DNA of 64,000 nucleotides from Macadamia tetraphylla (GCA_022985045.1 CM040971.1:27558209-27622208); one strand, 5' to 3'. Counted from the stretch's first letter, positions 21,587 through 34,189 are shown. Notes: generated from the letters alone by a model not told the origin. Numbers and translations: made by a program.

Positions 21587-23053
21587 ATGACTACAGAAGA
21601 TGCTGAGGCTGCACCCAGTGTAGTGATAGGTACATTATTGATATCATTATTGCTTGCACATGTGTTATTTGACTTAGAAGCCTCGCATTCATTCGTGTCA
21701 CCGGCATTTGTGAAGAAGATGAGAATTCCACCCAAGGGACTGACTCAATGTTTGGCTGTGAGCACCCCCACAGGAAGTGTAGTGGGTTTGAATTATATTT
21801 ATGAGCCTTGTCCAATGACCATAGGTGATCATGAGTTGAATACTCACTTGATCGAGTTGGATATGACCGACTTCGATGTGATTTTAAGAATGGACTGGTT
21901 GTCTGCATACAAAGCCAGTGTGCTATGTGTAGAGAAGACTATCATTTTCAGACCTCGTGATGATGATGAGTTTGTGTTCCAAGGGGATAAGCCCAAGAAA
22001 CCCAAGAAGGTTATCATATCCGCACTCCAGATGAAGAAGCTACTAGATAAGGGATGTCAAGGCTACTTAGCATCTGTTATAGATACTGAGATAGAGATTA
22101 GGCCATTGACTGAGTTAGATGTAGTGAGGGAATTTTCCAATGTATTCCTGGATGACTTGACAGGTTTGCCACCAGACCGAGAGACAGAGTTTGCTATAGA
22201 CCTACTCCCCGGCTCGGCACCAGTGTCAAAGGCCCCTTACCACATGCCCCCTATAGAGTTGAAGGAATTGCAGGTACAACTTCAAGACCTTCTGAAGAAG
22301 GGATTCATTAGACCCAGTGTGTCTCTATGGGGAGCACTGGTATTGTTCGTCAAGAAGAAAGACGAAAGTATGAGAATGTGCATTGATTATCGAGACCTTA
22401 ATAAGCTAACCATTAATAACCGGTATCCTTTGCCAAGGATAGATGATTTATTTGATCAGTTGCAGGTTGCCAAGGTATTCTCCAAGATCGACCTTAGGTT
22501 GGGCTACCACCAGCTCAGGATCAAGGATAGTGATGTCAGTAAGATAGCCTTTAGATCATGGTATGGACATTATGAATTCTTGGTAATGTCATTTGGGTTG
22601 ACCAATACACCGGCTGCATTTATGGACTTGATGAACCGGGTATTCCAGGATGTCCTAGATAAGTTTGTGATAGTATTCATTGATGACATTTTGGTTTACT
22701 CCAAGAGTGCAGAGGAACATGTTGTTCACCTAAGGTTAGTACTGCAATGGTTGAGGGAGAAGCAACTCTATGCCAAATTCAGCAAGTGCCAGTTTTGGCT
22801 ATCACAGGTGGTATTCCTAGGCCACATTATTTCAGATAAAGGTATAGAGGTTGACCCAGGCAAGGTGAAGGTAGTTCTAGAATGGGAGACTCCCAAGAGT
22901 GTAGCAGACATATATAGTTTTTTGGGATTGGCTGGATACTACAGGAGGTTTATCAAGAACTTCTCTCACATTGCTACTCTGATGACCCGACTCACACGAA
23001 AGGGTGTAAAATTTGAGTGGTCTGATGCTTGTAGAAGAGTTTCAAGGAGCTAA
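21587..23053 (+). pseudogene. Tekay-like pol: protease and reverse transcriptase, 488 codons open
   Basis: This is the longest open frame in the window. Residues about 25-45 are the protease site, reading FDLEASHSFVS where FDSGASHSFI is usual, so the active-site glycine is lost. A linker with FDVILRMDWLS follows. The RT spans about residues 225-405: CIDYRDLNKLTINNRYPLPR, KIDLRLGYHQLRI, FRSWYGHYEFLVMSFGLTN and the catalytic FIDDILVYS. The connection ends with FLGLAGYYRRFI. RT copies element RNA into DNA. The RT core looks complete, but the frame ends in a shift before RNase H, so the whole polyprotein is non-functional. Confidence 0.85.
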
Positions 23054-23640
23054 GGCAAAGGTTGGTATCAGCTCCCGTTTTGACTATTCCGACCGGTGCA
23101 GGTGGTATGGTTGTGTATAATGATGCCTCTGAGCTGGGATTGGGTTGTGTATTGATGCATTATGGGAAAGTCATTGCTTATGCATCCCGTCAATTGAAGG
23201 ATTATGAGAAGAACTAACCCACCCATGATTTGGAGTTGGTAGCTCTGATTTTTGCACTGAAAATCTGGAGACACTACCTGCATAGTGAGAAGAGTGAGAT
23301 CTTCAGTGACCATAAGAGCTTCAAGTACTTCTTCACCAAAAAAGAGCTCAACATGAGACAGAGCTGTTGGTTAGAGCTAATAAAAGATTATGATTGTATT
23401 ATCCACTATCACCTAGGAAAGACCAATGTGGTAGCTAATGCACTTAGTCAGAAATCCCAGTCATTGACTCTTGTATCACTGACCACATATGCTTATCTCC
23501 TAGAGGAGGCCAGGAAACTAGACTTGAAACTATTAGTAAAGGGTGTCACTTTGTCACTATCGACATTGGTGGTACAACCTAGTCTGGTGGATAGGATCAC
23601 TACAGCTCAGGTTACTGATGCAAAGTTATAGAAGCTGATA
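23040..23640 (+). pseudogene. Tekay-like RNase H
   Basis: After a frameshift near 23040 the sequence reads VLTIPTGAGGMVVYNDASEL, then IAYASRQLKDYEKN, a stop, then THDLELVALIFALKIWRHYL, FSDHKSFKYFFTKKELNMRQ and LGKTNVVANALSQK. This is the standard Ty3/gypsy RNase H order, with the second part open at 23230-23631. The catalytic D of the first strand (YNDAS) and the E and D blocks are visible. Inactivated by the stop at about 23215 and the shift. Confidence 0.85.
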
Positions 23641-24290
23641 GCAGAATGCCAAGAAGGAACACAAAAAGACCTAGATTTCTCTGTAACTGAAAGCAGAATT
23701 TTCAAGTTCAAAGGGAGGTTATGTGTGCCCAATGACGGTGATTTGAGAGACACAGTTTTGAGAGAGGCACATAGCTCTCCATACTCCATTCACCCTGCAG
23801 CACTAAAATGTACAAAGACCTCATATAATGTGGCCACGCATGTGTCTAGATGCCTCACATGCCAGCAAGTCAAGGGTGAGAGATAGAGGCCCCATGAGTT
23901 ATTACAGTCCCTACCTATTCGGAATAGAAATGGGAGAATATTACCATGGACTTTGTCACAGGCCTACCCCATACATGGAAGTGTATGGATGCCATTTGGG
24001 TAGTTGTGGATCGCTTGACCAAGGTAGCTCACTTTATCCCAATCAAGACCACATTTTCTATGGACAAGTTGGCCAAGTTGTATGTCGATAACATCATAAG
24101 ATTGCATGGTGTGCCAGTTAGTATCATCTCTAATCGAGATCCCAGCTTCACTTCCAAGTTCTGGATATGTGTGCAGAAGGCTACGGGCACACAGTTGGAT
24201 TTCAACACTGCCTTTCACCCTCAGACCGATGGTCATTCAGAAAGGACTATTCAAACATTCGATGACCTACTCTGAGCATGTGCTTTGGAT
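23640..24290 (+). pseudogene. Tekay-like integrase core
   Basis: Blocks: a damaged zinc-binding region with HSSPYSIHP and CLTCQQVKGER, then the catalytic core MDFVTGLPHTWKCMDAIWVV, TKVAHFIPIKTTFS, LHGVPVSIISNRDPSFTSKF and FHPQTDGHSERTIQTFDDLL. The first Asp (AIWVVVDRLT), the second Asp (SNRD) and the Glu (HSERTIQ) of the D,D,E triad are present. A short deletion and frameshift separate the zinc finger from the core. It would insert element cDNA into chromatin. Confidence 0.85.
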
Positions 24291-25031
24291 ATGAGTTATA
24301 GTTGGGATGAGTACATTTCCCTTATTGAGTTCTCCTACAATAATAGTTATCAGGCCACCATTGGAATGTCCCCATTCGAGGCATAGTATAGCAGGAAGTG
24401 CCAAACTCTACTCTATTGGGATGAGGTTGGTGAGCGGCATATTTTGGGTCCAGACTTGATACAGGCTACTAATGAAAAGGTGAATGTGATCAGAGAAAGG
24501 ATCAAGGCAGCTCAGTCTAGGTAGAAAAGCTACGTGGATGTTAGGAGGAAACATCTGGAGTTTGGTGTTGTAGACAAGGTGTTCTTACGGATCTCCCCAG
24601 TTAAAAGGGTGATGCAGTTCGGTAAGAAGGGAAAGTTTAGTCCAAGGTTTATAAGACCGTATGATGTACTGTAGAGGATTAGACTAGTAGCTTACCGGAT
24701 AGCTTTACCGCCAGAGTTGGAAGGTACACATGATGTCTTCCATGTTTCTATGCTGTGGAAGTACATTCTTGACCCCACTCACATCTTGACTTACATACTT
24801 TGTGAGTTGGACGATGATTTTTCCTACGTGGAGTTTTTGCAGAATTGTTGATCGAAAAGAGCATGTTCTCTGCAACCGCACTGTTTCCTTTGTCAAGGTG
24901 AAATGGATGAACCACCCCAAACAGAAAGCATCCTGGGAGCGAGAAGATGAGATATTGAAGCAGTATTCTGGATTGTTTGATTTGCCAAGTATGTTCAAGT
25001 CGAGGATGAAGTTCTTGTAAGGTGGGGGGAA
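24290..25031 (+). pseudogene. Tekay-like integrase C-terminus, chromodomain-like tail and polypurine tract
   Basis: This section aligns with 13273-14013. It holds YDVL, VFHVSMLWKYILDPTHIL, then in the next frame DRKEHVLCNRTVSFVKVKWM and QKASWEREDEILKQYSGLFD. The last block is a chromodomain-like module of chromoviruses. A purine tract GGTGGGGGGAA (25021-25031) abuts the LTR. Several stops are present. Confidence 0.8.
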
Positions 25032-28000
25032 TGTTACACCCATGCCCTGACTCGGTCTAATTTGAACTATTTGATAGGTCTCGGATCAGAGATCGAAAGC
25101 ACGATGGGGTTTTGGCTCACGACCACCCATTGCCAAAGGGGGAGAGATGACCCCAAGTGTTCGTGCATAGTGTGCCATCGAATTGGAGGAGATTCGTACC
25201 TTCTGATCTCAGACGGTAAGTGACCCGACTCCTCAGACATAAGTCCAGCATGTATCGAAGTTGTCAAAAGGCAAGAGCATAGATAAGGGCAACCACCTGT
25301 GCAAGACCAACCATGGGACAGTGAGCAGTCAAGACAGCTTGCTATCTTGACCGCCGGAAATATGCCACTAGATCCATTGGGCCTGAATTTGGTGGGCTAT
25401 TTCCAGTGAACATAATAGACTACTGTCATGGTGTCGATGCCTGTGCGGTCCCGCCACTCGTGTCTAAATAGTCTCGAATGATTCTAAATCATCCCCCACA
25501 CTTTACTCATGATGTGAACGCATTTTGAACCTAAGTAGGTGGGTTCTTGGGCTTCGAAAGTCATAATAACCTGATTGGTCCGAATAGGGTCCAACCAAAC
25601 AGACCCTAAGGTCCATTTTAACTTATAAGTTAGAAATGAGGAATTCATGTCCTCATTTCTATTGTGTCCAACGTAAGGAAGGAGAGAAAAAGTAGAAGAA
25701 GGAAGAAGAAGAAGGGGAATAAGAAGGAGAAGGCTTACCTTGGTGCCGACTGCCGCCAAGTTTCCAGAATCGCTGCCGAAGGTAAGTACACTCACTTTCA
25801 CCACTCTCTTTCTTCATTTCAACCTAGATAAAGCTAGGTATGGATGGAATATTAGTGTACAAATCATGTTAAGGTCATAAAGTGCGTGTTCTACCCTCCT
25901 GGTGTTGTTGTCGAGCTCGAACCAAGCCCGATAAGCTCCACCAACATGTATTGAAAGACCAACTAGGGTTTTGATCATTCAATCGACGTATCTCCCAAAT
26001 GGCTTGATGGAATCAGGATTTTATTGGCTTAGAATGATGTTGAGAACATCCTCTACAAACTCTATAGAACAAACCTCGACGATCGAGCCCAAAACAGAAA
26101 GCCCCAAAATTGGTGGACTGTCTTGAACCACCACCGAAAACAGCCCACCGGATCCACTGGGTCTGCTCGGTGGCATATTTTCGGTGGACCATTGAGCATT
26201 AGGAGCTCTCTATCGGTTCCTCCAGAAATAGGACTGATATTTTTTATGGAAATTCCCTGTTTCCATGGGTGTTTCTGGTGACATTACTGTCACTGATGGA
26301 TTTTGTCTGTACCCATTGGGGGTGATCCATATGGATCCCTCCTGATATTTTGATACACATACTGATGTATGATTGTCCTTGTGTCTAGAACAGTGACGCG
26401 CATAAGCCCCGAGACCAAAACTGAGTGATTGATTGGTGGCCTTATCTAAACCCTAACACAAGGTGAGGGATGGTTGTTTTATTTTGGATTATTTAATTAT
26501 TATAGAATTGTTCACATGTGTAGATTTTATATGCTTAATTATATTGCTCACATGATGATGGTGATTATCATATGTTACATTCTTATGGATTTTATATGAA
26601 TTGTTCATTTATACATATGACGAGATCCGGTGTGGCCGAGATGGTACTGGTACCATGATCAACGTGTTTTTGGTTGTGTGTGAGATGGAATCTGGCGTAG
26701 CCAAGGTGGTACCAGTGCCTGATTGCCATATTTATGTTGCATTCATGCATTGATTATGTGCATTAGAGTTAGTTGTAGTCATGGGTTACACCTTGTGGCC
26801 AAGGTCTCGTTGGTGTACCCCGGGATTGCATTTGGAAATGGATATGCTTCGTGGTCGATGATTGGTACCGGTGTCGCGTAGTCCATACTCAACTGTGATA
26901 TGTATGATAGACTAGGTAAAAGGTCTCAGGTTTCACTTTGTGGCCAATGTCTCCTTGGTATCGTGTACCCGGGACTGTATTTGGAGATGGATTACACTTT
27001 GTAGCCAAGGTGTTGCCGATATCGTGTAATTTATACTAACTGTATCACTATGAAGGCATGTAGCGTATTTATGGTTAGGTATCACTCCTATGCTATGAAC
27101 CCTTGCCAACAGGATTGAGGTGTTGGATAACCCATTGTGGTATGTTCGATGTGCCTTTTCAGAATGCCACACCCGCAGTACGATGTGATTGTAGTCGGAG
27201 GTGGGAACTTGTCCGACGTGACCAATGTGTTACCGGTGTTGTGATTGCCAAGAGGGGGTTATTAGGGTTTTTGGGTGACCCATGGATGCATACGGGGACC
27301 GAAAGGCTTCTATTTCTGGCTAGGGTTTGTATCCTTTCGTAGTCGATAGCGGTTCCGAGACGAAGGATACAACCTAATGAGCTGTAGTAGCATTTACCAA
27401 ACTTAGTTTGTATTGTTAGGTGGATAATAAATAAATGAACTGCATCATGAGCATTATGGACTATGTGTTTAATTTTCTCTATCATGCATCATGAATTATT
27501 ATTACTACTGTCTTGCTTGGATGTGCTTGACCCCAGCCCTCATTAAGCGAGTTGGAAAGCTCACCCCACATATACACACTTTTTAGATGATGATGCAGGC
27601 ACGGTCGTGCCTGTGGCTAGTGACTCTTTTTCCCTTGGACCTGAGTACGGAGTGAGCAACTGGTGGATGCTGGAAGCAAAGGAGCATGGCCAGGACTGTG
27701 CTTGTGACTTTTGTGCATATGCGACACCATGAGGTGCTCGGCGTATTTTTGATTATGTTGATACAGGTTTGTGAATATTATGTTTTAAACTTGATATATG
27801 TAAGTCTTGAAGGATTGTAAACAGAATAACTTGGTTAACGATATTATGTTTATCATTAGATAATTTTCCCATTTATAGCTGATGATTTCACTATCATACT
27901 TTAATTCCGCTGCTTTTGGTTGGTTGTGATGTGAGATTATGAAATGTTAAGGTACTACTATCAGCGATCCTAGTAGGTTTATAAGACAGGTACCTATCTT

Positions 28001-28058
28001 ACTCACACTGCCGGTATTCCTAATAGTATGTTGGGTCTACTGGAATTGGGGTGTGACA
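25032..28058 (+). mobile_element. Tekay-like 3' LTR (copy 2), 3027 bp
   Basis: It starts TGTTACACCCATGCCCTGAC and ends GGAATTGGGGTGTGACA, giving the near-inverted ends TGTTACACCC/GGGTGTGACA usual for chromoviruses with long LTRs. It carries 'ccaccgga/ccactgg' words near 26140-26290 and a degenerate 'tgtggccaaggt' repeat further on. No matching 5' LTR is present in the window. Confidence 0.85.
26625..27260 (+). repeat. Degenerate 'GTGGCCAAGGT...GGTACCGGT' repeat in LTR
   Basis: Variants of 'ggtgtggccgagatggtact', 'ggcgtagccaaggtggtacc', 'cttgtggccaaggtctcg' and 'ctttgtagccaaggtgttgc' recur every ~40-150 bp. The solo LTR at 54389-56673 has similar words on the reverse strand (55080-55500). Confidence 0.6.
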
Positions 28059-28357
28059 ATTTGGGATAACGTAGTTAAATTTTTTGGAAAAGACTTGTAA
28101 AGAGAAAGCACCTCACATTGCATATCATATATTTCTACTACCTCTACTTGCCACTTTAAGTATCTATTCGGTTCCTATGTGGGACATATGCACATCGGTT
28201 TGTATAACATAATTTTATGGATTGGAGATATCTATTTCTCCTTATATTTGTTCAAAATCAATTAAAATCATATGTCCCTGATTTGAGATTTGATTATGAG
28301 CCTAGAGAAATTTTCGGTATCACCTTGTGTAGTATGTAACCATTATTTTTAATCACG
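28059..28357. other. Spacer, no gene seen
   Basis: AT-rich sequence between the Tekay-like LTR end and the copia gag start; possibly the copia leader. No LTR end or primer binding site recognised. Confidence 0.4.
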
Positions 28358-29260
28358 ATGTCTGAAACAAATTATTGATGTGTACCTATTGGTTACCTTG
28401 CACACTTTATTGTGTAGTGATACAACCACTAATTATGTTATTGTGGACCTCACCAAGGGTGACAAATTGACTGGACCCAACTATGACATGTGGCATCAAA
28501 AGATGTAATATTTGCCCAATGAGTAAAATTATCTTGAGTATTTGACCACTGCTATGAAAAAACCTACAGTGGGTACTACCACTTAGCATCATTGTGATAT
28601 GGAAGCCTACGATTAGTGGGTAAAAACGATCATAGTGTGCGCTTTATTATGTTAAGCGCTATGCACGATGATCTAACTAGTGATTATGAGAAATGCACGA
28701 TGACTATGTCCATATGAGACCAACTAAAAATTGACTTTGGAGGTACATCTACTACAAGGTTAAGGGGTGTGACCTTGAAGTTTAAGATGTATAAGATGGA
28801 TCCTAAGCACACTATGTTAGAACACCTTAGGTGGTCAAGGACGTGATTCAGAGGCTGATAGATGCTGGGAACACCCTTATTGACGAGCAGCAAGTTCAAG
28901 CTATCATCAAGATACTACCCGATTCCTGGAGCCCTATAAAGCTCGTTCTCACACATAATGATGGCATTTAAAATTTTGCTGACATTACACAACATATGGA
29001 ACTTGAAGCAGAGCACCAAGAGGTGAATCATGTTACTACCCTAGTCCTTCAAGGAGACAAGCGTAAGTCCAAGGCGCAAAAGACAGGGTGACCCAAGAAA
29101 TCAGGGCAAGGCTTAGATGTAGGCACCAAAAGAGGCAAGCTCGTCAAGCATAAAAGAGGCAAGCGTGGTTGAAAGAAGGATTTTTTAAGATAAAATGCTT
29201 CAAATTTTAGAAGATGGGCACTTTGCTTATGATTGCATTGAGCCGAAGAAGGTACCATTT
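28358..29260 (+). pseudogene. Ty1/copia gag remnant
   Basis: A start at 28358 gives MSETNY. Then blocks LTKGDKLTGPNYDMWHQKM, LSAMHDDL, QLKIDFGGTSTTRLRGVTLK, FKMYKMDPKHTMLEH, LIDEQQVQAIIKILPDSW and finally GHFAYDCIEPKKV, the end of a zinc knuckle whose first Cys pair is damaged. This is the standard copia gag order. At least five stops or shifts occur. No protease, integrase or RT of this lineage follows, so it is a 5' fragment. Confidence 0.75.
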
Positions 29261-29574
29261 CTATCATCTTTGTATTTTTGTTTGTACCCATGTTTTAGTT
29301 GTGGTTCACCCTATAAAAGGGTGGACCCTCTATGAATTTTTATCTCTTTCTTCTGTCATCTTGCTCCACATGTGGTGTGGTGCTCTCTTTCTCACTCTTT
29401 CGGCATTTTAGTTTTCTTTCAAAAGTCTTCGGATGGGGCCGCAAGCATACATGTGGTGGGAGTGTCGCCAACAGGCTGGCTAATTCATCATTCCAAAAAC
29501 GGCGCCGTAGCTTGGTATCTGGAATCAAACCTGAAGGGCACCAAGGATCACCTTTGTAACTCTACCTAGGGAGA
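29261..29574. other. Promoter-like spacer
   Basis: It contains 'caccctataaaagggtgg' (about 29308), a good TATA-box context, then CT-rich leader-like sequence and 'ttggtatctggaatc' (29513), partly like a tRNA-Met primer binding site. An LTR remnant is possible but its ends are not identified. Several overlapping 60-75 aa frames here look like chance. Confidence 0.3.
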
Positions 29575-29589
29575 ATGGGTAATTTTTTT

Positions 29590-29880
29590 CTTTTGTTATG
29601 TATGCTCTTATGATGCTGCACATGCCTATGTTATTCATGTATGCTCATGCATGTGTGCCAATGAATACTTAGACTATGCTTATGTTATGCTCATGTATGC
29701 ATGCTTAGACTTTTTTCATGTTATACTCATGCATTTTAGGCTATCTTACATGCTCATGTTAGGACAATGAATGCATGCTTTATGCTTTCACATTTCTATC
29801 TACACTCATGCATGTATGCCTATGTATGCTTTTAGAACTCTATTACATGGTGCTTATGCTTAGATATTTACCTATGATGG
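29590..29880 (+). repeat. ATGC-rich degenerate tandem repeat
   Basis: Words 'tatgctcatgcatgtatgc', 'atgcatgcttagac' and 'ttatgctcatgtatg' recur with loose spacing of about 20-60 bp. No coding signal. Confidence 0.65.
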
Positions 29881-29884
29881 TAGG

Positions 29885-30068
29885 CTCAGCTGAACCTGAA
29901 TATAGGAAGTATGGTTATCCCAATAATGTGGGAGCCTAGATTAACGTATTCACCCTCTCAATCAGTGGACAATCCACAACCTGCCTTTCCGTCCTTGCTT
30001 CTACCCATGTGTCAGAAGCTGGATGTCGAGCTTACCCAGGCTCTGGTTGAGAGATGGTGGTCGAGCAC
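29885..30068 (+). pseudogene. Plant mobile domain (PMD) fragment, cut by an LTR
   Basis: The plus strand reads LLLPMCQKLDVELTQALVER directly followed by WWSST, matching the ALIERWWPSTHSFHF block of the antisense ORF at 42302-42601. It stops exactly where a reversed Athila-like LTR begins (30069). PMD proteins are related to plant transposase-like and MAIN-type proteins and are often carried by retroelements. Only the N-terminal part is present. Confidence 0.5.
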
Positions 30069-31090
30069 TGTTTGAGATTTAAAAGTAATCATAAGCGTAC
30101 GGATCAATGTAGCTACGGGTTGAACGCAAGGAGAGCAACCACTTATTTTTGCTTCTTTTAGTAACGCGAAAGTATATTGATTAATTATGGTGATCTACTT
30201 CTAACTACCACCTTAAAATAAATGCATCTAAAAGCGTCCTAACCAACACATCTAGAAATTTAAATACTTCAAACCACACAGATAAAAAGTAAATAACTGA
30301 AAGTAAAATTGTTGAAATAAAAAGCAATAAAGTAAAAGTGCTGAAATAAATAAAAAAAAAGTGCAACTAAAAGGGAAGAAAGTTAGAGAGAGGCACACAA
30401 GTAGGTTTCTACTTAGCCCGAGGATGCACCACAAATAATGTAAGCTTCCCTACTTGACTAGAGTGTAACTCTTACAAGGGCTTCACTACTTAGCTTTAGG
30501 GAAATGGATGGAATATAAATAATCAAAGTAAAAGGATGGTTCTATGGCTAGAAAGGGGCAAAGCCAACACATGCATCTAGCCAAGGACCATGGGGGAAAG
30601 GGAAACCATCAAAGTAAAATTGAAATTAAAATCCTAAATTAAGAATGAATGGGTAGTAAGAAGAGGGAATGAGAGGGGGGGGGTGAGAAGACTTATGTAG
30701 AAGCCTACTAACCTGAACTTCAATCTTTGAATTAAACTTGATCGATTTGAAATACTACCAGTCCTAAAAATCAGATCTGGAATAAACTAAATCTAAAATT
30801 GCTAGGCTTGGAGAAAACAAATCTTGAAGAAAAACTTGCACTTGAACAGAGATGCTTCAAAGCTTGGTTCTTGTCACTGAGATCTAAGCCTTGAACTAGT
30901 AAATTAAAATTATTACAATTTGAATAACTTGAATAACACGAACCATCAAAATAAAAGACATTGCATTAATTAAATAAAACCAACTACAAAAGTGTTCAAA
31001 GCAATGCAAAGAAGAACTAAAACTAGAACTAGAGCATAATGAAACCTAGAGAAGAAAAGAGGAAGAGAGAAAACCCTAATTGCACCAAGA
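30069..31090 (-). mobile_element. Athila-like LTR, reversed and truncated (LTR D)
   Basis: On the plus strand it starts TGTTTGAGATTTAAAAGTAA, the reverse complement of the LTR end at 35715/42168. It continues through 'aggatgcaccac', 'ccatgggggaaaggg' and 'ggaataaactaaatc', all complements of LTR E/F text. It stops at about 31090, before the U3 part with the tRNA-like module, where Tat-like copy B begins. Confidence 0.85.
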
Positions 31091-31169
31091 TTGCTAGAAT
31101 ATATGAATATGTCAATGCTCAATCTAATCGGGTGCGTAGAATTACATCATAATTTACTCCGGTAGGTGC

Positions 31170-32033
31170 CTCAGCACTGGGATACCAATCTTCATATAAT
31201 TCGATTTGGGTTGGTTGAGATCTGCCCAACTCTCAAAGAATTCCGAGTCTGTATGCTATCTCCACCTAAGGGTAGGTTGATCCAACCATCTTTGAAGGAA
31301 GATTACTCGGAAGAAATTTAGGACTTCTTCAGATGGAAAAAGGAGGAACTGAAACATTTTGTTAGATATGGGACGATCGACATTCTAAAGGTGGCCAAGA
31401 TCTTCGTTCAATATCTATCATTAAGAGGAATCCATCAGCAAAGATCATAGGATGCTTACCTACTTTGCATGATAGCTCGCTATGTTCTCCAAACTCCCGG
31501 ACGTGGTGCACTACTTATTCTGATAGAAGTGGTAAAGCAATTGAAAGAAGGAGGTGATATCATCCCTACGGTCTTTGCAGAATCACTCAAGGGATTTGAT
31601 GACATAAGCCATAGCCATAAATTTGGGCTTGATAATTTTCAAGGAAGTCTTGCTATTTTCCAGATTTGGCTACTTAAAAACTAAAGCTAACCAGGACGTT
31701 AAATGGATGCCAACTCGGAGTTCTTTCCTACTAAGATAAGAGGGAAGTCCCAAAATTCAAGCTCATCGTTGATTGGGGGGAGTACCTATAAGGAAGAACT
31801 ACACAGGATATCGCATGGAGATGCCCATAGTGGCCACAAGAGGATTTTCTAATGAAGACCCCTGGATGCAATTATGCCAGATTGATGGGATTGACTCATA
31901 CGTCTTTTTACTTGCCCACCAACATCAGCCAACAGTATGGATTAAAAGCAGAGGACTTAAAGAGTTGGTGAACTTCTACCCACCCCAAGAACTATCTCCC
32001 CACCTTGTTACCTACCTATCATGTCTGTGGTAG
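31170..32033 (+). pseudogene. DUF7745-type ORF (Tat-like copy B)
   Basis: Blocks in order: LGLVEICPTLKEFRV, ILKVAKIFVQYLSLRGIHQQ, DAYLLCMIARYVLQTPGRGA, PTVFAESLKGFDD and IFQIWLLKN (to 31684). After a shift come an AWRCP-WPQE stretch and a final frame with LKELVNFYPPQEL. This covers more of the family than copy A, including the late W-CPWW-type region. Two internal stops and two shifts disable it. Residues conserved between copies A and B (EICPT, YLLCMIA, QTPGRGA) suggest the domain was under constraint before both died. Function unknown. Confidence 0.6.
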
Positions 32034-32299
32034 GAAAGTTATTTCTATTCTATTTATTGAACTTGGTAGTAAAATGGCGTGATATTTGGATTTTTGTGTT
32101 ATTCCGATTATTCTAAATGAAGACTTGAGTTGTGGAATTAATTGTGCCTAAAAATTCAAATTCATAAATAAGATTTTTCTAAAAGGCCAAATCTGATAAT
32201 ACAAAAAGAAGAAAGAATAAACATGGGGAGGGGAAAAAGAAAAAGAAAAAAGATATACATGTGTTTATGTTTAGGAATTACAATAACAGATCCCTAAGA

Positions 32300-33772
32300 G
32301 TCAAAATCCCCGTCTGAACCATACTCGATGTTGTCCTTATGGAATGTCGAAGAGATTGTAGATGCTAATCCTGAGTTCGCCAGCCTCTTGTGAGATCTTG
32401 AATCTGAGCATGTTACTGGGCATTCTCCTATTGGTAAGAGCTAACTTGGCTCTATAAGATAGTGTTCTCTCCTTCCTGGGAAATATAAGGAATTGTCAAG
32501 AAAAAGAATAATAAAGAGGAAGGACAAGATTAAAAAGGAAAAAAAATAAGGGAAATGATATCTTGTCAAGCACCACCTCACACAAGCTTTGGTGCATCCT
32601 TTTAAGCTAGGCATAGGCCTCCGGAGACACTTAATGAGGACCATGTCAGTCAAAAGAAGTCAAAAGCCAATGAGAGATGGTCGGATACTCACACAGTCAT
32701 ATGCAATAGGCAGCTTGGAGAGAAGCATCTTTGTCCAGTCTACGCTCCAGGAGCTGAGGGATACCAGGATGGGCTGCGTTGGGATATTACCAGCCCGAGA
32801 AGCCATGAAAGGAGATGACCAGGAGATCCACCCACCACAGTAGAAGGTCCAGTTCGGGATGGACCAGCAACATCAACTTGTGATTGAACGGTAGAAGGGT
32901 CCGCATAACGTATCCTCTCCTAAAAGAACATCAATCCAAGCTAAACAAAAAGGGGAATGGAAGAATGAAAGGGATATTCAAGTAGAGCAACATACCATTG
33001 GACCACTGGGGCCAATGGGAGTATAGACTGTCTCTTCCTTAAGGAAGGTCTTGTAATCCCTATCCTGGTCTAGGAAGGAGTCATCCCCTGTTCCTTTAGC
33101 CAATCCCTAGTTCTAATCCGTAGGAATATGCTTCGAATGATGCATGGTAGGTGGAGGAAGACGAGGGAAGTGCATGTCAGAATCAGACCACTGAGGTGTG
33201 ACCCGCTCTCCCAAATACCAGGCATGGCCCCAAATTCCCCTAAACAAAACTTGGTTCTTTGTTTTGTACCTGGCCCGAGCAACTTCGTCTAGCTTCGAAA
33301 CCCTGAGATGCTAAAACAGCCTCCAAGTAACCTACAAATTCAAGAAGAAGTAAGTACAACACATGACAGAAGAAAATTTAATACCAAACGTGGCTTACCT
33401 CTGTAAGTCCGTTCAAAAGAGAATGAGCACTAGCCCCTAGAGGATGGCGGCGTCCCCAGAGTACCTAACCGTTTCCCCATCTCATGGCTGCGGGGAAAAG
33501 CGATGCTTGGGGAGCCTTCAATATGGGAGTTAATCTCCAGATGTTCATAACACCAGGGCTGAATTGAAAAGTTAAAGTAAGATAGTGCAATCAAATGGAA
33601 AGAACTGCACATAGGGACAAGAAACTACCTGGAGAATGTAGCCCGCGCCCTTGAGGCCCCAGTCTCCTTCCGCAACAGGTAGGCATAAGCGGCTCCTAGT
33701 CCCAAGTATCTAGATCCCAAATGTTTCGAAAAAGGGCCGCCATACGGATATTTACCCCCCTCAGAAGGTCAC
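32300..33772 (-). pseudogene. Antisense PMD-type ORF, C-terminal part (copy B)
   Basis: The reverse strand carries LFSDLLRGVNIRMAALFRN (crossing the insertion site), LGAAYAYLLRKETGA, WCYEHLEIN and CIIRSIFLRIRTRDWLKEQG, then a Pro/Ser-rich linker and a QIQDLT coiled-coil tail. The order resembles plant mobile domain proteins (YLL--LG--LF-D, a GAA-A-LYR block, Q-W-YEH). It converges with the DUF7745 ORF. Stops and shifts are present. The N-terminal half lies at 42174-42640, beyond the inserted Athila-like element. Confidence 0.55.
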
Positions 33773-34189
33773 TGATGAGCATATATATGTGTGAAATCTA
33801 GAGTATAAAAGTATGCATTTTACATATTTAGAATGGAGCTACCTTGGGTTTTACTCTCTTTTTGCATGTTTTGTATTTTAAAGGCCTTAAGGACTATTGG
33901 GTAATGTATCTCCAATTTTACACGTAAAGAGGTCCTATTTCTTTTCATTATTGCAAAAAGGATGAAATTCTGAGCAAGATGGACGTGTTGCATTAAAAGT
34001 ACACATCCGTTTGGTCACCCGTACAAGTGATTATTCTTTTCAAGTCAGAGAAAGAATAATGGATCAGAATTGAACCAAGATGCAGAATCAGCCATTTGCA
34101 GTTGTCCCATATACAAGGAATATTCCAAATGCCAGTAAGGATCTATGGACCCCCCTTGAGTGATTGAAGATTCTTTTTTGGTAAAAACA

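Larger units (their letters stand above)
31100..33772 (+). mobile_element. Tat-like element copy B, left internal part
   Basis: It shows ordered similarity to copy A at 2090-3090: DUF7745 ORF, purine block 'ggggaaaaagaaaaagaaaa', then the antisense ORF tail. Copy B keeps much more of the antisense ORF. It is interrupted at 33773 by an Athila-like element and resumes at 42174. Confidence 0.7.

Noticed and set aside
21587..23053. Intact reverse transcriptase gene
   Set aside because: Although 488 codons are open, the protease site is mutated and frameshifts separate gag, RNase H and integrase.
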